A stretch of 64,000 bases of DNA from Varibaculum timonense_A (GTDB lineage Bacteria > Actinomycetota > Actinomycetes > Actinomycetales > Actinomycetaceae), in contig NZ_JAQEVU010000002.1 of NCBI RefSeq assembly GCF_027694345.1, positions 62,001-126,000 of the forward strand. Direction: 5' to 3'. The first letter of the stretch is position 1; every line of letters begins with the position of its first letter. Below, piece after piece: positions 8,792 through 15,276 of the stretch. The notes beneath the pieces are model-generated. The model saw nothing but the letters and a program-made list of their open reading frames with translations. It ran no database searches and was not told where the DNA came from. Position numbers and translations under genes: made by a program.

Positions 8792-9076
8792 ATGAGTATG
8801 GAAAATGCGGTGTATCCCGGGGCGGTAATCCGGGAGGATTTCTTAAAGGAACTTGGGGTTTCAGTTAGTGATGCCAGTCGAAAATTGGGGGTATCTCGAG
8901 TTACGCTCTCGCGGGTTTTGAATGGGAAAGCGGCGCTGACTCCTAACCTAGCTTTGCGCCTGGAGCTTGCGGGAATTGGCAATGCCCGCCTATGGCTGGA
9001 TATGCAGACCTCCTATGAGCTAGCCCAGGCTCGTAGTAAAGAGACTCCCAGGGTAGAGCCGCTAGTTGCCCTCTAG
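8792..9076 (+). CDS. higA: HigA-family antitoxin, XRE helix-turn-helix
   Basis: Complete 94-residue antitoxin of the HigA/VapI family. The XRE helix-turn-helix covers about residues 25-55 (VSDASRKLGVSRVTLSRVLNG) and the family signature PNLALRLELAG plus the Trp in NARLWLDMQ follow. HigA binds HigB and represses the operon through its DNA-binding domain. A strong GAGGAGGG ribosome site precedes the ATG at 8792 (a second in-frame ATG is at 8798). Because the paired toxin is shortened, this protein may now act as an orphan regulator or as an anti-addiction module against intact HigB elsewhere; that part is inference. Confidence 0.88.
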   Translation: MSMENAVYPGAVIREDFLKELGVSVSDASRKLGVSRVTLSRVLNGKAALTPNLALRLELAGIGNARLWLDMQTSYELAQARSKETPRVEPLVAL

Positions 9077-9234
9077 CTTGTAGGGGGACATACGCATTTG
9101 AGCCTGTTGTCTGCTGGGAATCGGCGGCGCTACAATAACGGGATTACCCCTGAAGTGATAACAGCTGGTATTTAGCGGTAAATGTGGCGCCTATGCCCAA
9201 TCTTTAGGGCATGTGGGGACAATAAAATCACCGC

Positions 9235-9280
9235 AAGCAAGATTTCTTGACACACGTAAGCTTGTCAAGTAAACTTGCTT
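9235..9280 (+). promoter_or_regulatory. Leaderless promoter with nested palindromic operator
   Basis: A TTGACA -35 box (9247-9252), a 17-bp spacer and a TAAACT -10 box (9270-9275) end exactly 6 nt before the ATG at 9282, so the transcript should begin at or next to the start codon (leaderless). Two inverted repeats are nested over the same segment: CTTGAC (9246-9251)/GTCAAG (9264-9269) and AAGCAAG (9235-9241)/CTTGCTT (9274-9280). This geometry is expected for autorepression by the DNA-binding antitoxin encoded downstream. Confidence 0.75.
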
Positions 9281-9281
9281 A

Positions 9282-9491
9282 ATGAGGTTTAAGGCAAGCG
9301 CTTTCAAACATGGATACACGCAAGCCGAAATCACCCACGCTATACGCAACGCCTGGCGCATCCTCGACCTTGACGAGGGAGTAACCCTGTTTTTGGGTCC
9401 TGCCCCCGATGGACACATAATCGAGGTTCTTACCAACCGAGACGGAGACTGTTTTCACGCCATGACCGCTAGAACCAAATTCTTTCAGTAA
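9282..9491 (+). CDS. Small toxin-like protein of a toxin-antitoxin-like pair
   Basis: A 69-residue basic-to-neutral protein beginning MRFKASAFKHG. The pattern HG-x3-EI-x-HAIRNA, then DLDEGVTLFLGPAPDG-x-IIEVL and a final FHAMTARTKFF, resembles small actinobacterial proteins of the BrnT/DUF4258-like RNase toxin kind (assignment from memory of the pattern, not from a search). It probably has no ribosome site because the promoter places the transcript start at the ATG. A helix-turn-helix gene follows after 9 bp, the order toxin-antitoxin. Mobile-repeat DNA on the downstream side suggests an accessory module. Toxic activity is an inference. Confidence 0.6.
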   Translation: MRFKASAFKHGYTQAEITHAIRNAWRILDLDEGVTLFLGPAPDGHIIEVLTNRDGDCFHAMTARTKFFQ

Positions 9492-9500
9492 GGAGCACCC

Positions 9501-9776
9501 ATGATTACCGACACTAAACTCACTGACGAAGAATACGCCGCCAAGTTCACTCAAACCGACCCAGAAGAAACCATGAAATCTGCGAAGGGAATCTGGGATG
9601 CTGACGCCTTCCGGGATATCCAGGTGGCTAGAGACCGTAAAGAACAAGCCGAAATGGAACTCACTCAAGCGGTAGCTAAAGCCCGGCAAGCCGGAATGAC
9701 CTGGCAAGCAATCGGCGGGCTGCTTGGAATGAGTAGACAGGGAGCTCAATCCTATTACCGGTCGAGAATCGCGTAA
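9501..9776 (+). CDS. Helix-turn-helix protein, putative antitoxin
   Basis: A 91-residue protein with an acidic N-terminal half (MITDTKLTDEEYAAKF), a charged helical middle and a C-terminal helix-turn-helix (MTWQAIGGLLGMSRQGAQSYY, residues about 68-88). Reverse order of the DNA-binding domain relative to XRE antitoxins is typical of antitoxins that bind the toxin with one end and the operator with the other. AAGGAG lies 6 bp before the ATG at 9501. It forms a two-gene operon with the small protein upstream, and the palindromes over their shared promoter are its likely target. No name is assigned. Confidence 0.65.
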   Translation: MITDTKLTDEEYAAKFTQTDPEETMKSAKGIWDADAFRDIQVARDRKEQAEMELTQAVAKARQAGMTWQAIGGLLGMSRQGAQSYYRSRIA

Positions 9777-9939
9777 CACAGACATCACGCCACTTCAGAT
9801 AAGTACGCTGTTGATGCCAACCTGGGTTTTTGTTCTGAGGTCAGAGGCTCTTGCTTTGTTTCTCATGGCTTTCCGGGTTGGGTAGCCTTTTCCAAATCTT
9901 TCCGTGCTGGTGGTAGCGGTAGTGTGGGGGTTGCGTTAT

Positions 9940-10044
9940 CGCCCTCCAGATGTAAAATCGCCCTCCCGAGTGAAGTTTAGAGGCGGATTAACAGGCGCAT
10001 TAGCCGCCTGGGGAGGGTGATTATGTCTGGGGAGGGCGATTTTG
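9940..10044 (+). repeat. 105-bp inverted-repeat element, copy A
   Basis: Four GC-rich boxes are arranged at fixed offsets: CGCCCTCC at 9940, AAAATCGCCCTCCC at 9954, GGGAGGGTG at 10011 and GGGAGGGCGATTTT at 10030. The second and fourth are perfect 14-bp inverted complements. Between them is an internal hairpin AGGCGG (9981-9986)/CCGCCT (10004-10009). A second element with the same boxes at identical offsets and the same 105-bp length is at 15172-15276. A further GGGAGGGTG box follows at about 10050. No transposase is nearby, so a MITE-like or REP-like element is the best guess. Confidence 0.75.
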
Positions 10045-10076
10045 TCTGGGGAGGGTGAAAGGGGTGCTTGCGTCTG

Positions 10077-10208
10077 TTATGGAACCGCAACGGATACACT
10101 GCAAAACCGCAATGGAAGTACTGTAGAACCGCAGCGACAGAGTTGTAAAACCGCAACGGGTCTACTGTAAAACCGCAATGAAATTCCGTCTAAATCTCAA
10201 TGAAGTGC
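10077..10208 (+). repeat. Six 22-bp tandem repeats (iteron-like)
   Basis: The core AACCGCAA (or a near variant) starts at 10083, 10105, 10127, 10149, 10171 and, degenerate (AATCTCAA), at 10193: an exact 22-bp period over six units. The consensus unit is about CTGTAAAACCGCAATGGAAGTA; only the first eleven to sixteen positions are well kept. The array ends where the -10 box of the downstream gene begins. A 22-bp period is two helical turns, so all cores face the same side of the DNA, as expected for cooperative binding by a regulator or partition/replication-type protein. Confidence 0.85.
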
Positions 10209-10220
10209 TAAAATCGGTTT
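10209..10220 (+). promoter_or_regulatory. -10 box of a leaderless promoter for the ATPase gene
   Basis: TAAAAT at 10209-10214 is followed by exactly 6 nt and then the GTG at 10221, the spacing of leaderless actinobacterial promoters. No good -35 box is found 17 bp upstream; that position is occupied by the last 22-bp repeat, which suggests that a bound protein activates or blocks the promoter. Confidence 0.6.
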
Positions 10221-11468
10221 GTGGTTGCCGATATGATTCCGCGAAATGCAAGAGTGTTAGCTGAAGAAATTTTAAGTGACACTCCCGTGCTGACGGTGTC
10301 GGGTGCACGCCAGGTGGGCAAGAGCACCCTAGTAACTCAACTGCTACAAAATCGGAGTCATCGCTTACTCAACTTGGATAATGCCGCGACCTTACAGGCC
10401 GCACAGGCGGATCCTGACGGTTTTGTGCGCCAGTTCTCGGAAGGGACCGTGGCAATCGACGAAATCCAACGAGTGCCAGCACTTTTTCGTGCAATCAAGG
10501 CAGCAGTTGATGAAAATCGTCGGTCTGGACGCTTCATTATCACCGGTTCTTCGAACCTGATGAATCTGAAAGGAGCGGAGGAATCGTTAGCGGGACGTGC
10601 GGAAACTCTACGTTTACGCGGTTTCAGCCAGGGGGAACGCGCGGGTTTTAAAGAAGATTTTGCGGCAAATTCCTGGAATTCGCACCCTCAACTACCAGCG
10701 TCCAACCTGGAACGCAGTGACTATCTAAGCCTGGTTACCGAATCCTCCTTCCCCGAAATTGCCGAAGCTACTCCTCGGCGGCGTGACCGCTGGGTTCAAG
10801 CGTATGTGGAACGGGTATTAACCAAGGATGCTACCGAATTGTATGGGATTCAGTATCCAGATCGACTGCGCCTCTTGCTGAGAAAAATTGCCTCGCAGGG
10901 ATCCTCAGAATTTGTCGCGGCGCACGCTGGCAGGGAACTGAACATTCCAGAGCGGAGCCTTCCCGGGTATCTAAATGCTTTAAAGGACGTGTTCTTGATT
11001 GATGTATTACCAGCTTGGGGTACTAATCTAACCCGGCGAGTGATTTCGAAGCCAAAAGTTTTCCTACAAGATCCTGCCATGGCGACCAGCCTGGTAGGTG
11101 TAGATGCCAAGTCTCTAGAAATGCAAATTTCCAGTTCCTTTACCGGTGGGCTACTGGAATCTTTCGTAGCCACTGAACTTTTGAAACAACGAGAGTGGTC
11201 AGCGATCCCCTTTAACTTGTTCCACTTCCGGGACTCTACCGGGAAAGAGGTCGATTTGGTTATGGAGTCACGCAGTCGCGAAGTGGTAGCCGTAGAGGTC
11301 AAGGCGGCAGTCAGTTTGCAGGGCAAAGATTTTTCCGGATTGCGCCACTTACAAAAGTTAGCTGGTGACAAGTTTCGTTGTGGAATCCTGCTGTATGCCG
11401 GAAAAGAATCCCTACCGATGGGATCGGGGCTTTGGGCAATGCCTATCTCGACACTGTGGAGCGTTTAA
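10221..11468 (+). CDS. AAA family ATPase with DUF4143-type C-terminal domain
   Basis: A 415-residue ATP-binding protein of the ATPase/DUF4143 group often found in accessory regions of actinobacteria and archaea. Walker A GARQVGKST spans residues 28-36, Walker B TVAIDEIQR lies near 76-84, and a sensor-type ITGSSN follows near 112. The C-terminal domain contains FRDSTGKEVDLVME and VVAVEVKAA, a PD-(D/E)xK-like nuclease pattern (Asp, Glu-x-Lys), residues about 336-365. The GTG at 10221 is chosen because a -10 box lies 6 nt before it; an ATG at 10233 is the alternative. The biological role of the family is unknown. The 22-bp repeats directly upstream are probably its control region. Confidence 0.85.
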   Translation: MVADMIPRNARVLAEEILSDTPVLTVSGARQVGKSTLVTQLLQNRSHRLLNLDNAATLQAAQADPDGFVRQFSEGTVAIDEIQRVPALFRAIKAAVDENRRSGRFIITGSSNLMNLKGAEESLAGRAETLRLRGFSQGERAGFKEDFAANSWNSHPQLPASNLERSDYLSLVTESSFPEIAEATPRRRDRWVQAYVERVLTKDATELYGIQYPDRLRLLLRKIASQGSSEFVAAHAGRELNIPERSLPGYLNALKDVFLIDVLPAWGTNLTRRVISKPKVFLQDPAMATSLVGVDAKSLEMQISSSFTGGLLESFVATELLKQREWSAIPFNLFHFRDSTGKEVDLVMESRSREVVAVEVKAAVSLQGKDFSGLRHLQKLAGDKFRCGILLYAGKESLPMGSGLWAMPISTLWSV

Positions 11469-11575
11469 CCGCTTGGAGAGGACGATTTTTTCCTGGAGAG
11501 TGCAGCGCTATCGAGATTATTTCGTTGCGAGGTGAGGGCGCGCAGGCGGTAAAAGCGCTCCGTATCTCTGGTCTA

Positions 11576-11682
11576 CGCGGGGGATATATTTTTCCTCCCG
11601 CCCAAGAAATCGGGGAGAAATCGAGTCCCTCCCCGATTTCTTATGCCCACCGCGCCCACTCGGATAAAATATATCCCCCGCG
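11576..11682. repeat. Nested double palindrome
   Basis: Two inverted repeats lie one inside the other. The outer arms are perfect over 17 bp (11576-11592 and 11666-11682; CGCGGGGGATATATTTT and complement). The inner arms are perfect over 14 bp (11604-11617 and 11629-11642; AAGAAATCGGGGAG and complement) with an 11-nt loop. Unpaired stretches of 11 and 23 nt separate inner and outer stems. It lies about 110 bp after the ATPase stop. It may be a mobile repeat, an RNA structure or a terminator; the sequence alone does not decide. Confidence 0.8.
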
Positions 11683-11895
11683 CCGGTCTGTCTCGGAGCG
11701 GTAAAAGATGCGAGAGGGGACAGATTACCCATGATTAGCTTATTAATCGGATACGTTTCCCTCTAGATAAATTCCAAATCGGTCCTTGTCTCAACTTTTG
11801 CAAGGCTCACCGGGATCCCCCGAGCGCTTTTATCGCCCCGAGACCGCACAGGTTGCGTCTGGTATCTCCCGCGTGTAGAGGGAATGATAAGAATC

Positions 11896-12087
11896 TTAGT
11901 AGCCCGATTTTTGTAGGGGCGGGATTCTTCGCAGGAGCGGTGCTAAGACTACTACCAGGGCGATTAATGTGCCGGTGAGGGTGGCTAAATCTGACCAACC
12001 CCAGTGATACCAGGCGATACCTCCTAGGGTGTCGAAACAGGGGCCTGTAAGGAAACATTCGTCGCCTTTTAATAGCGGGAGTAGGAA
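11896..12087 (-). pseudogene. Remnant of a small membrane protein
   Basis: On the minus strand an open frame of 63 codons (12087 down to the TAA at 11896-11898) reads a plausible protein: KGDECFLTGPCFDTLGG, then IAWYHWGWSDL and a hydrophobic segment TGTLIALVVVLAPLLRR before the stop. It has cysteines, tryptophans and a good transmembrane segment, unlike the other frames here. There is no ATG or GTG at its beginning; an in-frame TGA (12088-12090) precedes it. I read it as a decayed or truncated gene for a small membrane protein. The family is not recognised. Confidence 0.35.
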
Positions 12088-12144
12088 TCAAATCAAGCTA
12101 CCAGCAGGGTTAAATTTTGTCCGGGAAGAAAACTAAGCAGCGGC

Positions 12145-12182
12145 TACCTAGGGGTTTCCCCTTAAGTAGCCGCTGCGCTTGC
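12145..12182 (-). terminator. Putative terminator of the surface protein gene
   Basis: The segment contains GCAGCGGCTAC and, after an A/T- and G-rich loop, GTAGCCGCTGC; the two arms are exact complements, and the loop itself contains GGGG/CCCC. It lies about 80 bp beyond the stop of the minus-strand LPXTG protein gene, a normal position for its transcript end. Confidence 0.6.
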
Positions 12183-12259
12183 TAGATTACGAAAGCCACC
12201 TTAGCGTCTTTACCGGTGAGGAATCGGACCAAAATGGCTTTCGGTATTCGGGTCTCTAT

Positions 12260-14917
12260 TTATCTCTTGGCTACGCGCCGGCACACCAGCACTACTCCGG
12301 TAGCCAAAGCCAGAATCCCTAGCGCCAAGGCGGCGCTGATTTCAGAGCCGGTAGTGGGCAGCGGAGGAATCTTAACACTCGGAGGTGGGGGAGTATCTCC
12401 TGGTGGAGGCGGGGTAGTAGTGGTAGGGGGAGTGGTTTGTGATGGAGGTGGAGGAGTGGTGTCCGAGGGTGGAACCGTGCACTTGTTAGTAATCAAGAAC
12501 CCTCCGGTGGCATCTCCCATTATTTCACTGCGGTATCCCTTAATCTCTACCTCGGAAACAGTGTATTCAGCGAGTTTACCGTCAATATACTTTGGTAGGT
12601 TGGTGAACTTACCTTCCCAAGAGTTAGCAGCATTTAACAGCAGTTTCTTGCCGGTATCTTGCCCATTTGCCAGTAGCTTTACCTCAATTTGGGACACATC
12701 CGGACAAGTCTTGTGGGGATTAGACCATTTCTTGGTTACTTCCACCTCAGTGGTCAGCTTATTCACCACTGAAACTGTGTAGGTTTTGGTGGCTTCGTCT
12801 TTGGACTCATCGGTTACCGCTAGCTGGTAGCCGTCTAGCTGTTTGCCATTTTCGCCGCTTTCTTTGAAAGTGATTGGCAGTTTCTTGCCGGTCTTGGCAT
12901 CAATCAGAGTGTCGGGATCGGGGAAGTTTTCGACCGTAGCTGTCCAGTTGTTTTCTTTGCTCAGTTCTATCTGATCAACTTGGAGACCGCCAACCAGAAT
13001 GTCAAGGTTAATCTTCGTAGGACGCTGCTGCGCATTATCGCCCTCCCAAGATTTTTTGACCTGAAGTTTCCAGGTATCGGGGCTACCTAGAGTAAGTAAA
13101 CCGTTATTGGCGATTCCTCCGCCACTAATTCCAGTACCGGTAGCGGTGTTATTTTCTATAACTACCCGGGCAAGTTTTTCCGCGAGCTGCTTCGAAGCGG
13201 CACTGGGAACCGATTTGAAAGCCTTGTTGTCGTTAATTTCCTGGTTGTAGGGTATTTGAACATTCTCGCCGCCCTTGATATAGCGCGGTAGTCGCCGCTG
13301 CGGTGATTTCCAGTTTGAATGGATACCGTAAATCGAGCCATCCTGATACCAAAGTCTTTTTCCTCCGCCCAACATTCTGGGGCTGATAGAAACCGGTTTA
13401 CCGGCAGTGACAGCCGGCTCGTCATATTTATGTTCAGAGATGCTGACGAAATCATCACCTGCACCCTTGAATTCTTTGTTCTTTCCTCCATCGGGGGCGA
13501 TGTTGTCGAAAATAGCACTCCCGTGGGTAACGTTAAGAATCGTTTGTCCGGTCGGACAATTCCAGACCCCACCTCCTTGGATGCTGTAGGGGCGACCTCC
13601 AGCTTGAACCGGTATCCAGTCCTTAAAGGAATTGTTACGGATCAGCGCATCGTTAATGGTCAAAGAAGAGAAAGTGTCGTTGTAAATAGCGCCACCACCC
13701 CAAAATCCCGAGGATTTATTATTAGCAAAATAAGCAGAATTGATAACTGTTTTAGCGCCGTTCTTGTCCTCCTTGGTTCCCCCAGATAGGCTAATCGCCC
13801 CGCCGGAGGAGCCGGCAGTATTTCCGGTGAAGGAGCCGCCATCAATTTTTACGGTGCCACCTACAACATTAATAGCGCCACCCCAGGCCAAACATTCATT
13901 TTCAGTGAAGTTTCCACCGGTAATATGCAAATCGCTATTAATAATCTTGATGGCACCGCCGCCCTTGTCGCTACCGAGATTACCTTTGAAAGTGCCACCA
14001 GAAATGTTGGTATTGATTTTATTTAGAAAGAGGGCTCCGCCTGCGCCGCCATATTCGGATCTCTTATTGCCTTGGAAAGTGCCGTTACTAATGTCCAGAG
14101 AGCCATTTTCCATAACCATGGCGCCGCCGTACTCGGTGGAGTTGCCATGAATGCTTCCGCCGGAGATGCCTACGTTGGTGTATGCGGTAAATATTGCGCC
14201 GCCATATCCGTTAAATCTGGAATGCTCCACCCGGTTATCGGCTATTTCGCCATCCTTGATGTTTAGGGAGGCAGGCTTTTCTTTACTGCCCCAGATTCCC
14301 AGAGCCCCCCCTCTGAGGAGGCCTTGGTTACCTTTAATGGTGCCTCCCTTGAGTGATACTGTCCCGTTGTAGACGGTGATGGGGGCTAGTTTTTCGCTAT
14401 CGACACCTTCGGGAGTGGCAGCGGAAGCTACCTTTTTCTCTGGCGTGAGGTTATTGGAAAAGTCAGCCTTGCCACTCATGGTGAAGTTGCCGCCATTAAC
14501 GAAAATCACCGGGCCGGCAGGGTCGGAATCGTGAATAGAACCGGCGCTAAAGTTTAGGTCTCCCTTTATGGTGAACTGCGTTTTGGTGAAGGACGGGCCC
14601 GCCAGGTTCAGTTTCCCACCGGATTTCACTTCCACTGCTGGAGTGTTTATACCGGTAACTGTGCCCGCCCCCTTCAGGGTCAGCTCTGCGCCCTCGGAAA
14701 CCACCAATGGTTTTGACTGTTCATTGAGCGTAAGATTCCCGGTGACCGTCAGCTCATGCTGCCCGGAAGTGAGGGCGTTGGCTTTAGTTACCAGGTCATC
14801 CCAAGTGGTGATTCCCTGTGCCGAAGCCGGGATAGTTGAGCCGATAGCGGCAATCACCGCGAGAGTCGCGAGGGTGGCGAAGAACTGGAATATAGAGGAA
14901 CCCTTTTTTCTTAACAC
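12260..14917 (-). CDS. LPXTG-anchored beta-helix surface protein with Cna-B domains
   Basis: An 885-residue exported protein, probably an adhesin covalently linked to peptidoglycan. Order: signal peptide (KKG then hydrophobic core, cleavage near ASA-QG, residue 34); a pectin-lyase-like beta-helix with about ten GGA[I/L/M] or GGG repeat turns (residues about 60-600); two Cna-B type repeats (about 615-722 and 723-813; VKKSW and VTKKW starts, matching NK ends); a Pro/Thr stalk (about 814-852); the sortase signal LPTTG near 853, a hydrophobic helix and the tail CRRVAKR. The GTG start at 14917 is preceded by a -10 box at the 6-nt leaderless spacing. No sortase gene lies next to it, so it presumably uses a housekeeping sortase. 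Repeats vary, typical of surface antigens. Confidence 0.92.
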   Translation of the reverse strand: MLRKKGSSIFQFFATLATLAVIAAIGSTIPASAQGITTWDDLVTKANALTSGQHELTVTGNLTLNEQSKPLVVSEGAELTLKGAGTVTGINTPAVEVKSGGKLNLAGPSFTKTQFTIKGDLNFSAGSIHDSDPAGPVIFVNGGNFTMSGKADFSNNLTPEKKVASAATPEGVDSEKLAPITVYNGTVSLKGGTIKGNQGLLRGGALGIWGSKEKPASLNIKDGEIADNRVEHSRFNGYGGAIFTAYTNVGISGGSIHGNSTEYGGAMVMENGSLDISNGTFQGNKRSEYGGAGGALFLNKINTNISGGTFKGNLGSDKGGGAIKIINSDLHITGGNFTENECLAWGGAINVVGGTVKIDGGSFTGNTAGSSGGAISLSGGTKEDKNGAKTVINSAYFANNKSSGFWGGGAIYNDTFSSLTINDALIRNNSFKDWIPVQAGGRPYSIQGGGVWNCPTGQTILNVTHGSAIFDNIAPDGGKNKEFKGAGDDFVSISEHKYDEPAVTAGKPVSISPRMLGGGKRLWYQDGSIYGIHSNWKSPQRRLPRYIKGGENVQIPYNQEINDNKAFKSVPSAASKQLAEKLARVVIENNTATGTGISGGGIANNGLLTLGSPDTWKLQVKKSWEGDNAQQRPTKINLDILVGGLQVDQIELSKENNWTATVENFPDPDTLIDAKTGKKLPITFKESGENGKQLDGYQLAVTDESKDEATKTYTVSVVNKLTTEVEVTKKWSNPHKTCPDVSQIEVKLLANGQDTGKKLLLNAANSWEGKFTNLPKYIDGKLAEYTVSEVEIKGYRSEIMGDATGGFLITNKCTVPPSDTTPPPPSQTTPPTTTTPPPPGDTPPPPSVKIPPLPTTGSEISAALALGILALATGVVLVCRRVAKR

Positions 14918-14952
14918 ATTCTCATTTTAAGGTGGTGCTTGTTAGCCCGCAA
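14918..14952 (-). promoter_or_regulatory. Leaderless promoter of the LPXTG protein gene
   Basis: Read on the minus strand, TTGCGG (14952-14947), a 17-bp spacer, TAAAAT (14929-14924) and 6 nt (14923-14918) lead directly to the GTG at 14917. The spacing matches a sigma-A promoter with a transcript starting at the initiation codon. No convincing ribosome site is seen. Confidence 0.7.
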
Positions 14953-15074
14953 CCGCTGAGGTTTCCTCGGGTATGTAAATCGATTGGGTTTGCTGGGGAG
15001 ATTAGAGGAGGTAGGGGAGGTTTTTCGTTTCCGAATAGAATCACGCGACCTGACTAAGCGGTTTAGGTTTTAAG

Positions 15075-15170
15075 TTACGAGGGCGTGCTGCTCAGCTGCG
15101 TCAGAGCGCGATCGTAAGCATCAAAGTCGCAGCCCGCAGTCTTGCTAAGCTGTGTGAGACTGCGACCAAA
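15075..15170. repeat. 54-bp-spaced imperfect repeat with coding-like 18-residue period
   Basis: Two 28-bp segments starting at 15090 and 15144 match at 20 of 28 positions. The 54-bp distance is 18 codons: read on the minus strand they give RSLTQLSKT and RALTQLSST, with DFDAYD between. The same minus frame continues through the adjoining 105-bp element (REGDFVLGGRF). This looks like a dispersed repeat rather than a gene; a minus-strand frame of 126 codons (15455-15075) covers it but lacks a ribosome site. Confidence 0.5.
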
Positions 15171-15171
15171 A

Positions 15172-15276
15172 CGCCCTCCTAATACAAAATCACCCTCCCG
15201 GTTAGGGGTATAGGGGAGTTTTAATGGTGTTTTAGGCATATTGGGAGGGTGGAACTGTTCTGGGAGGGTGGTTTTG
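15172..15276 (+). repeat. 105-bp inverted-repeat element, copy B
   Basis: Boxes CGCCCTCC (15172), AAAATCACCCTCCC (15186), GGGAGGGTG (15243) and GGGAGGGTGGTTTT (15262) sit at offsets 0, 14, 71 and 90, identical to copy A at 9940-10044, and total length is also 105 bp. The sequence between the boxes differs from copy A, which means the spacing and the boxes are what is conserved. The 14-bp outer pair has one mismatch. Confidence 0.75.

Larger units (their letters stand above)
9777..10220. other. Intergenic region with a palindromic element and a 22-bp repeat array
   Basis: No protein-coding frame here is convincing. From about 9780 to 9935 I see nothing recognisable. At 9940-10044 lies copy A of a 105-bp inverted-repeat element, and at 10077-10208 a tandem array of six 22-bp repeats leads to the promoter of the ATPase gene at 10221. 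Confidence 0.7.
11469..12259. other. Gene-poor stretch between the ATPase and the surface protein gene
   Basis: It contains the nested palindrome at 11576-11682 and a short, start-less membrane-protein-like frame on the minus strand (11896-12087). Other open frames here cross the palindrome or have no coding character. A GC-rich inverted sequence near 12145-12180 (AGCAGCGGCTAC with its complement GTAGCCGCTGC around TAGGGGTTTCCCCTTA) is a likely terminator for the minus-strand surface protein gene. Confidence 0.6.

Noticed and set aside
10077..10208. Possible CRISPR array
   Set aside because: The 22-bp units are contiguous, without unique spacers of constant length, and no cas genes are near. 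It is a tandem repeat array.
11378..11732. Two overlapping small frames (both strands) crossing the nested palindrome
   Set aside because: Their composition is dictated by the palindrome and the end of the ATPase gene; no ribosome site and no coding pattern.
12216..12782. A plus-strand frame with Gly/Val-rich repeats opposite the adhesin gene
   Set aside because: It is the complement of the Pro/Thr stalk of the LPXTG protein; no ribosome site and no family resemblance.
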